From: Theocolax elegans
Lineage: Eukaryota > Arthropoda > Insecta > Hymenoptera > Cerocephalidae
DNA length: 64,000 nucleotides
Reading direction: 5' to 3'
Assembly: GCA_026168455.1 (NCBI GenBank)
Contig: CM047427.1
Location: 14,847,505-14,911,504, forward strand
Shown: positions 24,675 through 37,788 of the stretch, piece after piece
How positions within the stretch are numbered: position 1 is the first letter of the stretch
Layout: each line of letters begins with the position of its first letter
Translations under genes and position numbers: made by a program
Notes under the pieces: model-generated
The model's database searches: none
Told to the model about the DNA's origin: nothing
Seen by the model: the letters and a program-made list of their open reading frames with translations, nothing else

Positions 24675-26700
24675 AGATGGAAATTCCCTCGAAAGAGTTA
24701 ATATTTAAAGAAAATAACGTCCTAGTTTATGCTAAGTTATTAAAAATTCAGTCTCGTTTTTAAATTGCTTTTCATTAACGCTTCTCTGATAATCGTTCGT
24801 AAAATGCTTTGCAATATTCAGTGATCGCAAAGAGTTATTATTTTAATGTAGAATAAAACCTTTCCAAATGTTTATTATTTTGTAATGAAATTTAAATGGT
24901 TGTGTTTCTTTGTAAACGACTTTTAATATTTTTTTTTTGCTTTGAAATAATTAATCTAAGCAAAATAATTAAAATTTCATGATTAAAAAGTCAACCTCAT
25001 CTTATTCATAAACAAAATGAAATCTTAGATTAAGTTACAAAAGATTATAAAATTAAAAGCGTCTCTACTACGCTGCACAATTAAGCCTTACTATAGATTT
25101 TTATTGATTTTTTTTAGTGTTCTTGCTAAAAGTTTATTGACCTTTAATAACGCACATAAAATGATCATTAATCGAACAATATGTTCTTGATATATAAATG
25201 AGTATATTAATATAAATATAATAAATTACTATTGATTTTCTCGATATATTCAAACTATTTGTGAATCAAATATTTAATTTATTATTTTACTACAAATAGG
25301 GTTAACCAAATTTGTAAACATAAAAAGAGCAACCGTTTAAAGCTTTGAAAATATATAGAGGATATTCAAACTTGTAAAAATATTTTATTTTTAATATACT
25401 CAAACTAAAGTTTCTACTACATAAATATTTGTACAAACCTAAGGATAATATATACTTATCTACGTAAAATTTGCTTAACTCAAATCGCTGGACGCGATTC
25501 GCGTACCCAAATAATATTTTCTCTTAAATTTTAAAATAATTTAGTTTACGTAGTATTTTAAAATTTTTAAATATTAAAAAAATTGTATGTTTCACACCTA
25601 AGTATTTTAATAACTTTAATGGTATATATATATATATATATATATCGATATAATTAATGTATCCGTATACACTGCATAAAGCGTCATTTATGTAAACACA
25701 CATTATGACTTCTCTCGCATAACTCGTGTATCGATGAGTAGATATTAATCTATAACGTGGATTTAATCCGAATGGAATGCAATTGCTTGCTAAAGCGTAT
25801 AATACAAAACTAATTTTAAATATATCTAAATGTCAGTATACTTAATTCAGATATATAATTTATATAAAAAAACATGCACGCATAACATTCTCTCTTTACG
25901 AACGACATAATTAGGACCTTTAAAATTGTAGACTAAATTGCCGGTATATCCGTGCGACTGATTTTCGTTTGTATCAATTCATATCACTACGCATCTCGAA
26001 CTACTGCTATATTTATTATACACCGGTGTAATTATAGCAATGATATTTTGGGATTCAATTGCGAGAGAGAGAGAGTGAGTGAGAGAGAAAAAAAATATGT
26101 ATAACAATTAAAATTGTCGGTATGCACTTTAAAATTATTACTACTAAAACTATACACGTGTTTATAGCATGCGGTCCCGTTTGCTTTAATTAAACCTAAT
26201 AATGCTACACTTTAAACGTACTAATATATTGTTATAATTACCGCTAAATTCTCGTTTACACAACTAACTACACCAACTGAAAAATTGACAGTTAATTAAT
26301 TAATAATAACAATAATAATCAGCTATAAGATTTGACGTTGTTTGACTTTGAAAATTAATATCGCGTTTTTTTCGTTTTCTGAAAATAACGAACGATATTG
26401 CACATTGCCTTTTAGATACTCTGCATGTAAAACCTAGTAGAAATATTTCATTCAATAAATAATAAATAACTTGAATTGCATAGCTGTCGTTGAAGTAAAA
26501 TCCAAATTTCATTATTTTTTTCAATATTTCAACTTGTAAACATAAATTAAATGTGAATCTAGCTATGAACTGTGAAAGTGTTATTAAAAATTGTAAAGTG
26601 TGTTCGTAAATAATGAATTCGGATTGTTTACTAGATAAACTAATGTATTTGTATAAAAAGTGTTTGTTTAATTTATAAATTTAGCATAAACACAATATAA
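24675..26700. other. AT-rich non-coding stretch
   Basis: No gene recognised. It contains a (TA)n run at 25623-25645 and a short GA-rich run near 26063-26090. Confidence 0.5.
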
Positions 26701-26742
26701 TTTTTGAGGTTATGACGATCATGAATTTTGGTGTCGAATGGT

Positions 26743-27062
26743 GTCCCACTACTACCCCCTCACAGTTTCCATAATGCAGTACTGGGACACATTTGAAACT
26801 ATTGTCCCAGTACTGCGTCCGTATCATGTCCCACTACTGCAACCTCTTTGAAATAGGTCGTCCCACTACTGCGGATTTCTCACTGCTATTTACAACATAC
26901 TTTTTTAATAAAAACATTTAGATAAACTACCGTTTTTTGTAAAACATCAATAAAATAGACAATTAAATAACGATTAGATTACCAAGTTTTTAAATATGTT
27001 GTTTCTAATTGTTAAAACAGTGCTCATAGTATATTAAGTTTCCATAAGTGTCCCGGTACTAG
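26743..27062. repeat. Cluster of GTCCCASTACTGC motifs
   Basis: A 13-base motif occurs in both orientations: GTCCCACTACTAC at 26743, its reverse complement GCAGTACTGGGAC at 26776, GTCCCAGTACTGC at 26804, GTCCCACTACTGC at 26828 and again at 26860, and a diverged GTCCCGGTACTAG at 27050. Five copies lie within 130 bases at spacings of 33, 28, 24 and 32. The cluster is GC-richer than the surroundings, is not a simple tandem repeat, and encodes no sensible ORF. It may be the subterminal region of a transposon, a protein-binding array, or a minisatellite remnant. Confidence 0.7.
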
Positions 27063-28227
27063 GTACTTTACCTTATACATGATAATAAAAAATCAAAACT
27101 GAAACGAAATCTTTAAAAAGTTAATCAAATCTGTAGGAATTTTCAAGTTTACCGCTTATCAAAAGTTGAAACATTATTTGAATCTTTTGAGGTTACTGTC
27201 ATTCCATAAAATTTTAAGGAAATGGGCGGCAAAAAGCGTTTTATCACAAGCCATTTATTAGCAATTTTTGCCATCTCGTTTCGAGATTGAAATTTCTACT
27301 AAAGTAGTTACGAGTAAGTAAGAAAATTTATTTGTTTCATACTTATAAACACTACACAATTTAAGTAAACATTATCATTCCATTAACAAAGAAATAAATT
27401 CAAGTAATAAAATCTTTTAACCAATGAAAGTACGAATGAGATTATAAGACAAGAGGTAATTGAAAAGTACGTCTTTTACATTCCCTCTGAATTTATTAAA
27501 ATTAGATTTTTATTTTTAATCAAAGCGTAAGTAATGCTTTTACATACCATATACATATAATAAAGTGTGTCTGCGAGTGAAAAGTGTTGAATTATTATCG
27601 ATTTGTGACGATAAAAATCTGATTAAACGATAAAAAGAAAGTAGTAAAGGAAAGTAAAATGGAAGAAATTATAGAAAAATTATTGGAGAAAAGTGTATCA
27701 ATCAGAACAATGAATTAAGTTTATTGGGGATTTGAGACTATTTACTTTATTTTGCAGAAACGATTGATTCCTATTATAAAAAATTTTTAATAGGTGGTAT
27801 GCTTATTTCGCGTAGCAGATTAAACGTGAAAGAATAGCGAAATAATTAAACGTTTTATACTTGGACTGTTAATTATATTCTGTCAATTACACTATATAAC
27901 GTTTAAGATGAACTTAACATGAAATTAAATTGTTCATCTCATTTATAAAAAAAAATACCGTACCGTAAGTTTTTTACTAATTTTGCTTCCTTATCAGTAA
28001 CATCTAGGGCAAGGCTAACAACAAAAAAATGTAAAGCGAAAAGATAATACTACTAAAGACAAAGACCACGTTGAAATATATATGTATATATAAAAGAAAA
28101 TAGAATCTGCTTCTAAGCGATAAGCTGAGTTTTCATGAAAATTCTCTGAGAAAACGCTAATGTCAACGTAAAATACAATAATCGAGAGAATATAGTAGTG
28201 AAACGCATCACGAGGGTCAGAAGGTCT

Positions 28228-28231
<4 letters not shown>

Positions 28232-28260
<29 letters not shown>
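28232..28260. repeat. (CT)n microsatellite
   Basis: Pure CT run of about 29 bases; it gives an arginine/glutamate repeat on the minus strand. Confidence 0.95.
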
Positions 28261-28265
<5 letters not shown>

Positions 28266-29803
28266 TACTCTGGTTAAGCATGGAAGATTAATAAACGAAG
28301 AGGCACGTTTATGAAATAAGCTGTTGCTACTGGTGTACGCGAGAGAGGTGCTCCTGTAATTAAAGTTATACCAATTATTTCGGGATTTATTGCAACATTA
28401 TGGATTTTCATTTGAGCAATTAAAACCCGTAGAGAGCAGCCCGTGTTATTGATTCGAGTTTATTGCGATATTCATAGTTCTTGTTTACACTGATAATCAC
28501 TTGGAATTATCTAACAGGGATTTCGCCTAGAATACATTTTAATAAAAGCTTCATCTGTCGTCAAACATTTTTTTTTTGTTCTATTATAATAAGCTCTTGG
28601 TTGTAAAACAACAACCGTATATCCGATTCGTTCGTTATGCTATCCAGATTATTAAGTGAACCGCTTCTTTATTTATGCACAAGTATCAGAATTTTATTTC
28701 TTATCAACGTAAATTTCTTTATAAGACAAATTGATTTACAAATTATTTTTCTACTGAAATACTCTCTGTAGCAATTTGAATCATTTCGTTTATTGTAAGA
28801 TACTCCCGATACTCCTGTACAAGAAATACAAAGCAGGCTATACTTTATCTGATTCTATTTATCATAAGACAATATGGAAATCCGAAGGAAACTTACGTAC
28901 AAAATATTGATGTTTACTTATATATATTTTTACGACGAAAATAATACAAGGAAAATTGCAATACTTATATAATAATATATCATATGCAAATGCGGAAGAT
29001 ATCGAAAGACACTTTTATTACGAAATTGTAAAAGAAAATTAAATAATAGAAAATAACTTAAAAGTTTAAATAAACGTTAAGTTTTTTCAACACTTACGTA
29101 CACTTTAAATTACGTGCAATATTCATTTCTCTATAAATACAATAACTTTCTTTTATTATTTTTCATAAAAACAAATAATAATCTTAAATGAAAAGACGTT
29201 CAATTAATGATAATGCAATATTATTTTATCATACTCTTCAAATTCAAATATGAGATAATACGATTCAATTATTCCACGCGAAATTCTTACGTGTCTATAT
29301 ATAGATATACGGAAAAGAGCGTGATATTGGATTTTATTAAAAAGACGATAATGACGCCTATATCAAAAAAGGGTATATGAAAATTTTGTAGTTGTTCAAA
29401 ATGGTTTGGTGAATCGTTCGTTTCTTATCTCTACCCCCCCCTCTCTTTCGCTTTACTTTATAATTCCGTAATAATCTTTAAACTGCGTCTTATACACGAA
29501 AGACACAAGAATAGGAACCATAAAGTCAAACCGTAAAAACGAACGAATTTTCGTTTGAAAAAAAAAATTTAGACGATAAGCCGGATAACCTCTTTACAAA
29601 TCTATAAATCATCGATAAAAAAATGGAGGTGCAATCCCTCTTTCCTTTATAAAGGTAATCTATACGTACATATAATCTTATTCTACGGAGGAACAAAATT
29701 CATAGAAAAAGCCCTCCAATCCACCTGATAAATACGCGTCGGTGACTCAGCGAGAAAACTGGAATACGAGAAAATTTCAAAAGAACAAACAAAAAGAACG
29801 TGT

Positions 29804-29809
<6 letters not shown>

Positions 29810-29836
<27 letters not shown>
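29810..29836. repeat. (TA)n microsatellite flanked by (CA)n
   Basis: TA run between ACACACA and ACACACATG sequences. Confidence 0.95.
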
Positions 29837-29843
<7 letters not shown>

Positions 29844-30329
29844 GTGAGTATGTATATATAGAAGGGGACAATAGCTCTATTGTGGTCACTGTTGCGAATA
29901 GCTCATCGCGGTATATACTTATGTTGATAGATTTTGTTATTGTTAAAAAAGGGAGACCCCTGTGGTTCTTCATGGTTCAACGATTTTCAGGTAAAATCTT
30001 TATCCAGAGAAAAGAAAACTTACGTGGATGTACGTTTCCGAATAAGAAAAAGGAGAGCTTTCTTATCTAGACGATCAAAGACAATATTTAATTTGACGAG
30101 CTATTCTTAAAAATATAGTTTTGGTACTGTTGCAATACTGGAAGGTGTGTCTTTCAAGTCATTTCGTAATTTTCATCCGTTTATTTAACTACAAATTTAT
30201 TGAAAATTAGTAGAATAACACAATTTATCAAAAATTCTACACTGAATTACTGTTTGGCATATAGTTCTAACAACAATGTTCACTTTATGCTGTACCCCAA
30301 TGTATAAAGAAAACGTTACATTATACAAA

Positions 30330-30908
30330 TTAGGATATCGTTTCAGAGTGAATTAAATAAATATAAAGAATACGAAAAATGAGTACTTTATAGTCAAAAT
30401 GACTAATACATGGAAAGAATTTTTTGCATGCTACATGCCCAAAAATTTGACATATTACATCATAACATATAATTCGAATCATATAATACCAAAAAATAAA
30501 TAAGTAATGACCAGGATAGTTATCCCTTATTTTCGTAAAATGCTGCTTTCGGTATTCCAGTACTTTGGAATAATTTATACAAAAATTGTAATTACTACTA
30601 TTCCACGGTATTAAGAAATTCTTTATTAAGACCATTAGTGATATAACAAATATCAGAAAACGTATGGCAAATACGATTTCACCGTTGGGCATGTGAAACG
30701 CCCAAACTTGGATTGCCACATGTAAAAGAAACTCTATATAACCTCTTGACTCGATCATTGGCATGTGTGATTTCAATCTTGAGCGCGTGAGACGTCTAAG
30801 GTTACAGTAGGTACAAGCCGTGCAAGTGACCTCACGCACAAAATTTGGGAATTGTTGTACTCTCTTAATATTGCAACTTGGAAACCTATTATTAAATATG
30901 GGTGGCAA
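30330..30908 (-). CDS. Unusually long unexplained ORF (about 192 codons), doubtful gene
   Basis: A minus-strand frame is open for about 192 codons, just after an in-frame stop a few codons upstream. It opens at a non-ATG codon, so as drawn it has no proper start; the first internal Met residues are at about position 49-51. The N-terminal third is arginine/cysteine-rich and lies in the decayed repeats; the rest is isoleucine/tyrosine/phenylalanine-rich and hydrophobic. Such a length is rarely reached by chance at this base composition, yet the composition is not protein-like and no motif is recognisable. A decayed transposon coding region or a chance frame are both possible. Confidence 0.15.
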   Translation of the reverse strand: MPPIFNNRFPSCNIKRVQQFPNFVREVTCTACTYCNLRRLTRSRLKSHMPMIESRGYIEFLLHVAIQVWAFHMPNGEIVFAIRFLIFVISLMVLIKNFLIPWNSSNYNFCINYSKVLEYRKQHFTKIRDNYPGHYLFIFWYYMIRIICYDVICQIFGHVACKKFFPCISHFDYKVLIFRILYIYLIHSETIS

Positions 30909-31200
30909 GTGACATTTACATTAAAATTGGTATTATGCGATTTCCACATTTTTCTTGTGCGGATCAAAGGGTTTCGAATGTATTGTATAGAACAAGCAGA
31001 TTGTAGTTGGGAATACGACATTTGACTGCTTGGGCACTTCACGTGCAAAAATTTGGAGCTCTCGAATCCCATATTAATATTGCTCGTGAGAATACCAAAA
31101 TTCGTAGGATGTATGCCCATCGTTGATACCTACTAATAGTTGGCTACAATTGAATACGGTTTGGCATGTGACTTTTACACTTAATTTGGTATAATAGCCT
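30434..31200. repeat. Decayed dispersed repeat region with recurring CAAAAATTTGG and GCAWGTGAC motifs
   Basis: Related blocks recur at irregular distance: CATGCCCAAAAATTTGA at 30434, ACGCCCAAACTTGG at 30698, CACGCACAAAATTTGGG at 30833 and CACGTGCAAAAATTTGG at 31040. A second motif recurs as GGCAAGTGACATTTACATT (about 30903) and GGCATGTGACTTTTACACTT (about 31155), in both cases followed by an AATTGGTAT-like tail. The blocks look like degenerate copies of one ancestral unit of roughly 130-250 bases with insertions between them. Confidence 0.4.
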
Positions 31201-34200
31201 TACCAAATTTTTTCCATGTACTTACCACAAAAATTAATATATTTATAATAAAATTAAAATACCGTATACTCATTTTTTTATTTAGTATGTCCATCACTAA
31301 ACAATATTCTAATTTATGATGAAACATTTTTCTCCGTGCGAATGCGTTAATTTAAATACAATATTTATACAAAAAACATATCAACCGTTATCTTCTTACC
31401 TAACCAACTCAAGAAATAAAACATTTTCCAGCAAATTATCATGCTAATACTCAAAAAAAATTAAGAAGAAATAATTCTATCATATCTTTTTATATATTCA
31501 AATTCGCATATGTAAAGGATAAAAAAAATTTTTCCATCGTACCTGTAGATGTGAAGGTGAACGTTAAGAGACTACGTTATTATCATAGCATAAGAGCTAA
31601 ATGTTACATATAATTTCATAATATGACTTTGTAACTCTCTCGAAGCGTAACTGCTTAGTACCTGAATAATTATTATGCTAATAGAATGGGTGCATACGTA
31701 AACTCCAGCGTCACCTAAATTTAAGGAGGTTGCGATCCTTGTACATACCTATGACAACAAACTCGAATGACTTTACCGACATGCTCTTTACTTAATTTTA
31801 ACTTATTTTATTTGCGGACATTAATTTATCCGTAATCAAATATACTTGTTAAATCTATTTACTATACGTGTTTATGTTACTTTTTTATTAAATTATTGTT
31901 CATTGTGTAAATTATAAAGAAAATAATTATTTCGTAATATTTTGGTTCATCTATACAACCTGAATTTTAAAATCAACAAATGCAAACCGAAAATTTCTTT
32001 ATCGTATGGAAATTGCTTTAAAAATGCAATATATAAATATTTTTAGGAATGATACACATTCAATTCTAAATGAATATGCTTAATTAAAATTATTCCCGAA
32101 TTAAATACATCAGAAATTTAAAAAAATTAGTTTGATTAAATATTTAACAATATGACTTCAGTACCATTGTTACATTTCAATATCCTCATTTTCGGCAAAT
32201 CGTATACATTATTATCATACATCTGTCTATAACAGTGTAGATAATAATGAATTGCAGTTTCAGCAGCCAATATCGTATTTCGTTAATTAATACAATCAAT
32301 AGTTATTTCTATAATGGTAACAATTTAATACTAGCAATTAAGTATTTATGCATTAATAACTACATTAATTACCAATGCCATTCATAAAAATTATAATTCT
32401 TCTAAAGTCGAGATAAGTGCACTTTAGAAAATACGAAAAAAATATTTGTTTTTTTTTGTTACAAAGTACGTGTTATCCAATTAATTTTATTTATAAACAC
32501 TAATTATGAGTAGCTTCAGTAAATTATTTTTGTACGAGCACTTTACGAACGCGAACCCTTCTTTTAAAAGTTTTAACGGGAAACCGTAGAGAAGAGGTCC
32601 GGGAATAAAGCCAATAGAATATGCGAAGCAACGTGTGCGATTTTAAGCTGACAAAAAAATATGAAGGTGTTACACTGAATAATTTAGGCGCGGTGCGGCA
32701 AAATTGACATAGATTGCAGACGGTTGCTGTTCTATTTTTCGGTAACTAGATATACAGATATATATGTATGATGAAATTCTTATTATCGTGATAAATTTTT
32801 TATTGTTGTATATCTATGTAAATTAATGGTTTCGTAGTTACATAATAGTTAAAAACTTGGATGTTACAATACGTGTATCACGTGTGATTCCTTTTTTTTG
32901 GTTAATTAAAAAGTTTTGCGCAACCTTAAAAAAGGGAAACTAATATTCGTTATATATTTTCTTTAAAACTGAATTCGTTAAATTATTTCAAGTTTTAAGC
33001 TAACTGTAATATTTCTTATAAACTTGAGCTTTTGTTCCTTTACTTACGACATTTTTGCTCGAGGCTGCGATATTTTAAAGACTTTTCTAAATTATGTACT
33101 ATTATAAAATAAGCTTTATTTTAAAATATCTAAAAGGAAATTAACTTCGGGGGTAAGAGATGTAAGAAGAAGTTCAAGTTAAAATTTTACTTTATTAAGG
33201 AACTATTGAATTTTCTATGGATTACTTATCAGTATTTAATTGGCAAATTCATTTTGATTCAATCGTTAAATTTGTCATTATTTTTTTATAATCTTCCTCT
33301 GTATTATGGTTTAATGAAGTGTTACGTCTTGTCCAATAATAAAACAAAAAAATTTAATTTTAAAAGTTCATCACGATGTTCATGTAACACTTTTAAACAT
33401 CGTTTTGTTAACTCAAATTACTTTGACGTTATTTTTTTATTGTTTCGTCTTACGTAAGCGTTCGATTAAAAAAGTAATTAATCATCCGTTTTAATCAAGT
33501 TAGTGCCCTTTTTCGCTCTTCGAAAAAAGGAGTTTCTGATTAATATACATTTTGTTTTATTTATTTTTTTTTACATTATTAAGGAAAAAATTAAAAGCTT
33601 TTATATATTAATATGCATGTATGTATATGTATATACATATACATAATACTCTGAAATAAATATAAAAATAATAATTTTTGCGATATAATATAATTTTTTT
33701 AACTTAACACTTGACGTAAGCATACCAAAACTATTATATCAAATTATTGCAACATTTGTTTGATTTCTATATTATACACGAATAACTTAAGAGAATAATC
33801 CTGAGATAACTAGAAAAAAAAACAAAAATTTTTGAGTTGTACTCACAACTTTATTTTAAATATGTATATTTATTTTAATAGGTATATCTAGAAAAAAATT
33901 TTCTATAAGGTAATTAATATGGACTTTTAATTTGTAAGTATCTAAACTTCTGAATCTTATCACAATTAAGTCCTAAACTTGATACTCACAATTGTTCGTG
34001 TGTTTTTAACCAAATCAAACGTAATTTGGCTCATTAGACTTCTTTTAATAAATACTAAATCTTAAAAGAAGCACTTTTCTTTAAAAACGATTTGATTATT
34101 TTCTGATAGATATACAGCTTCTTAAATAAAATTGTGAGAGCAAATCAAAAAAATTGTTTTCTATCCTACACTTCCTTGTAATAATTCATTATAATTGAGT

Positions 34201-34700
34201 TACGAATACTACAGTTATAACAATTATTAATATAAATATACAGAGATTAAATTATTAATTTTGTGTACTATAAAAATTGATACTATAATTATGTAGATTT
34301 TATTCACACGACACCGGAATTTTTACTGAGAAGCCGGCTTGAAATCGATGACATTGATACACAACGCGAAACTAAACCCGATAAGATATAACGCAATATT
34401 TTTTTACGTTCTCACATTGTTCACGATTTTGATTGAGTTTCAGGATTTGTTGATGATGCAAATGGAATCTAGAATATACTTTGATAATTCTATTAATGAA
34501 TTGAGTATTTAGATAAGTCTTCTATTATGTATCATGATATACCAAGAACGTCTGTACAAGTGACACGTCTTATACTATATATTTTTACATCGTCACGAAC
34601 TAACAATAAATAAAAAAAAAAAATATTTAGTGTGTTGTATTTCTGCAAAATTTTAATTTATAAATAATATCATTCATAATAATATAAATAAAATATTATT
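31201..34700. other. AT-rich non-coding stretch
   Basis: No gene recognised. A short GC-richer patch at 32530-32740 has no splice-bounded frame. Confidence 0.5.
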
Positions 34701-35036
34701 ACCCTTCTTCTCAATACCTTTCTGCTACTTCACCTCTTAAATAATAACGAACAAAAGTAAAATTTGTTGAATAATCCGAAAAAAGCAGACAACACACGCG
34801 AATCGGACACCGGATACCAACAAATTCAACAACGAATATCTCGACAAAATAAAAGTAATTACTTCGGTAGATCGACAAATACATACGTGCGCAGAGGTAG
34901 ACCCAGATACACATAGACGCACAACCGAATTGGGCAATTTATTCTGTACACGAATTTTCTACTACGCGGCTCCGCAAAACAGTTCGTCAGCGATTCAGCT
35001 TGAAAAGTCCGTATATATGTATACACGTGCACATAC

Positions 35037-35041
<5 letters not shown>

Positions 35042-35069
<28 letters not shown>
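35042..35069. repeat. (AC)n microsatellite
   Basis: Pure AC run of about 28 bases within a longer CA-rich context. Confidence 0.95.
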
Positions 35070-35651
35070 TGAGGACGTGCGCGGACATGGACGGCTAGAC
35101 GTAGGTAGGTAGCAAGCAATAAAATTCCTTGAAAATTAGAAAAAGCCAAGAGGCGCGCATTGTTGAAGCGCGCACATCCTTGCGCAACCCCGCAATATCG
35201 CCTACTCTACGCAATAAACCCAGCCCGGTTTTTTTTTCCATTAACTAACAAACAAACGTTCGTACAAAGCTTTGACCTCGGTATAAAGAAACAAGAAAGA
35301 GAGAAACGAGGTACAACAGCAACAACAAAAAAAAAAAGAAACCACGTTATACAAGTGAACCTGGCATCTTGCATTAACCCTCATTAACGCGCGACACCGA
35401 GTTTTCCAGCCCTCTCTAAGTCAATGCTCGAGGATTGCCGCCATTGTTGGCTCTATACCCCTTTCTCTCTCTCTCTCTATTTCTCTTTTTCTACCTTGAT
35501 CAACGATTCTCTCTTTATACTCGGTGTTGTATTTTTTTCTTCTTGCTCTACGTTTTCGCAAACCCAAGGTAGTTTGCTTTCTTATACGTCTTTCGGCGAT
35601 TATTTTTCGTTCCTATTTTGTACCAAAGAAGGTTTACACACCCCCTTCACT

Positions 35652-35672
35652 GTATATATATATATATATATA
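35652..35672. repeat. (TA)n microsatellite
   Basis: TA run inside the GC-richer island. Confidence 0.9.
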
Positions 35673-36120
35673 CATACACCCCTTACAGTTGTTCCGAGTC
35701 TCATCGAGACTTTCTTTATCATCATTCCAGGAGGCCCGGGCGTTCATTCCTTTCTCAAGTTTTCTTATTGCCAAGGGGGCTTGTTATTTTATTGCTACGA
35801 CCCAATGGGGGGAGGGGAGGACCTCGAGAGAATATATCGATGAGCCGATTGAGCTGATTATAGATGGTTCCGCGTTCGACGTTCAATTGATTTTATAATT
35901 GACGTGGCAATTAGAATGGCTTCGCATAAAGAAGGAGAGAAAACTTTCGAGCTGAATTAATGAGTAGGATTAAGAGCCTTCGTTGTATGGATGACGACAA
36001 GCCGATTCCTTCGGATAGTGAGATTATTTTTCTTCGGGAAATAAAATAATGGTTATCGATTTTTATACTCCGTGTCCCATATAAAAAAGTGTCTAACTCC
36101 CTCTTCTACATCTCTCTCCA

Positions 36121-36139
36121 TCTCTCTCTCTCTCTCTCT
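36121..36139. repeat. (TC)n microsatellite
   Basis: Short TC run following TCTCTCTCCA. Confidence 0.9.
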
Positions 36140-37293
36140 TTACGCATATGTATACACCAACTTTTGATGGATTATTCTACAATAATAATTCATTAGGCAA
36201 AGCTCTCTTTTCTCGAGGTTTCCTTTTTCTGGAGGGATAACATTTTGTTAAGAGAACAAATTAATTCGTTAACCGATAAACTTCGTGTATTGTAATGTTA
36301 AATTAACAAAGTTTAATACGTCAAGTTATTCTCTTAGCATTTCTTCGTTGGGACAAGAGTGTTACTTTCTACTAAATTTGCATTTAACTTTTACGAAACT
36401 TTAATTTTCATATTCATAAGGATTATTGTTACTACACTTTTCGTCTTCTAAAACTTTTTTTCGCATACTGGGTTTAATACAGTAGTGTTGTATTAGAATT
36501 CATACGAATTGTGTTATACCTATACAGATACAATTTCGTATAAAAATTATATCGTAAATTAATTAACAATTAGTAAATTGCATGCTTAATCTTTACGCGG
36601 ATTACATGGACAATTCATTAGTTACTTTCTTGACCATCTCCGTTTGTGTATGTGTAAGATCGTTTAAAATAGTAAAATTTATCTTATATACAATTTACAA
36701 CGTCTCTGATGCACGATTTCTTAATTATAAAGAAAGCTAAACTTCTAAAAACGAAAATTAATGAATCGTTGTTTTCAGATTCGTAATAATCAACATCACA
36801 CATTCCGAAAAGGAATATTTTTTTATTGTGTTAATAAGAATTACAACATTTTTTTATTTAATCCTGACCGTTTAATTGGTTACACAGTGAGAGGGAGAGA
36901 GTGAGAGAGGGTAGTTAATTTGAGCACGTTGAGCCAACTTATAAACGAATTACCCATATATGTGTGATATAGCTTTTGAACTAAAAAATTTCACCCCGGA
37001 TCGAACTATTTGACAATATAAAATATGTATAAATAACAATAGTTATTGTAAATATTATATATGCGTAATATCAATTATAAAACAGCTATTACGAATACGC
37101 ATTCATTATTTCCTCTAGTCTAGTTAACTACGTTAATTTAACTACATGTAAAACATTAACTATATAATTTAACGTAATTGCTGCACAATATAAATTTTAA
37201 TTAAATTTAAATCTACAATTACAGTGAAATTTTACTGGATGTTTTAAACTATTTGACTTTCCGATATTAAAATTAATTCTCTAGCGTATTAAC

Positions 37294-37356
37294 CAAAAAT
37301 GTTCGTATTACGTTTCGTTAACCTCACATTTTACGTTGTTAATACGAATATTTTTG
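37294..37356. ncRNA. Hairpin of pre-miRNA size, function unknown
   Basis: CAAAAATGTTCGTATTA (37294-37310) pairs with TAATACGAATATTTTTG (37340-37356) with one mismatch in 17, around a 29-base loop. Size fits a small hairpin precursor, but the strands match no microRNA I know, and AT-rich DNA yields such hairpins by chance. It could also be the core of a tiny inverted-repeat element. Confidence 0.2.
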
Positions 37357-37677
37357 TACGTCTACATAGTTAATACATATCTATCTATAATAATCATATT
37401 TCTTATTATTTTATAATTTTCAAGTCTATTATGTTTCAAAATCTTATATAATTTATTTTTGATGTACTAAAAATAGAATATGCGTTAAATGATAAAATTA
37501 AATTATAATGATATACCTGCGGAAAATTATAAAAGTTAATTGATAAAGTTATAAAAGAATTGTAAAATAGAAATGTCGTGTAACAAGTATTTAATGAGTT
37601 TGAAGGATATTAGATTTTTTCTAGCCTAGTTATGTTACTTTAACTTTAAGTTTAAAATTAAAAAACTTCTTCAACAC

Positions 37678-37788
37678 GTGAGGGAAAGTACGTGTGAATT
37701 TTTTTACTGACGTCATTTCTATAAAACGATAAGTCACAAAATGTCGTGCTTTCATTTGGTATACAGTAAAAAATGTTACGTCCCTCAC
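37678..37788. repeat. Small inverted-repeat unit (possible mini-MITE)
   Basis: GTGAGGGA followed by TTTTTTTACTG on the left (37678-37709) is mirrored by CAGTAAAAAATGTTACG-TCCCTCAC on the right (37764-37788). The arms of about 25-32 bases show small indels. The interior (about 54 bases) is unrelated. No clear target duplication is visible, so the transposon origin is inference. Confidence 0.4.

Larger units (their letters stand above)
27063..30329. other. AT-rich non-coding stretch with microsatellites
   Basis: No exon was recognised. It holds a (CT)n run at 28232-28260 and a (TA)n run at 29810-29836 flanked by CA repeats. Minus-strand ORFs that cross these runs are artefacts of the repeats. 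Confidence 0.5.
34790..35900. other. GC-richer, pyrimidine-rich island with simple repeats; possible promoter or UTR
   Basis: Compared with its flanks this 1.1 kb is clearly richer in G and C, with CpG-containing segments (34970-35200), an (AC)n run at 35042-35069, a TATAAA at 35282, CT-rich stretches and a TA run at 35652-35672. Several overlapping frames of 96-139 codons exist in different phases and mostly translate simple repeats (serine/leucine, isoleucine/tyrosine), so I do not call a gene. A regulatory region or non-coding exon is possible. Confidence 0.35.

Noticed and set aside
24432..24701. ORF spanning the N gap
   Set aside because: It is held open only by undefined bases; neither side looks coding.
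35424..35898. 139- and 124-codon ORFs in the 35 kb island
   Set aside because: Several overlapping frames are open at once because the region is pyrimidine-rich. The translations are dominated by serine/phenylalanine and a YIYIYI run from the TA microsatellite.
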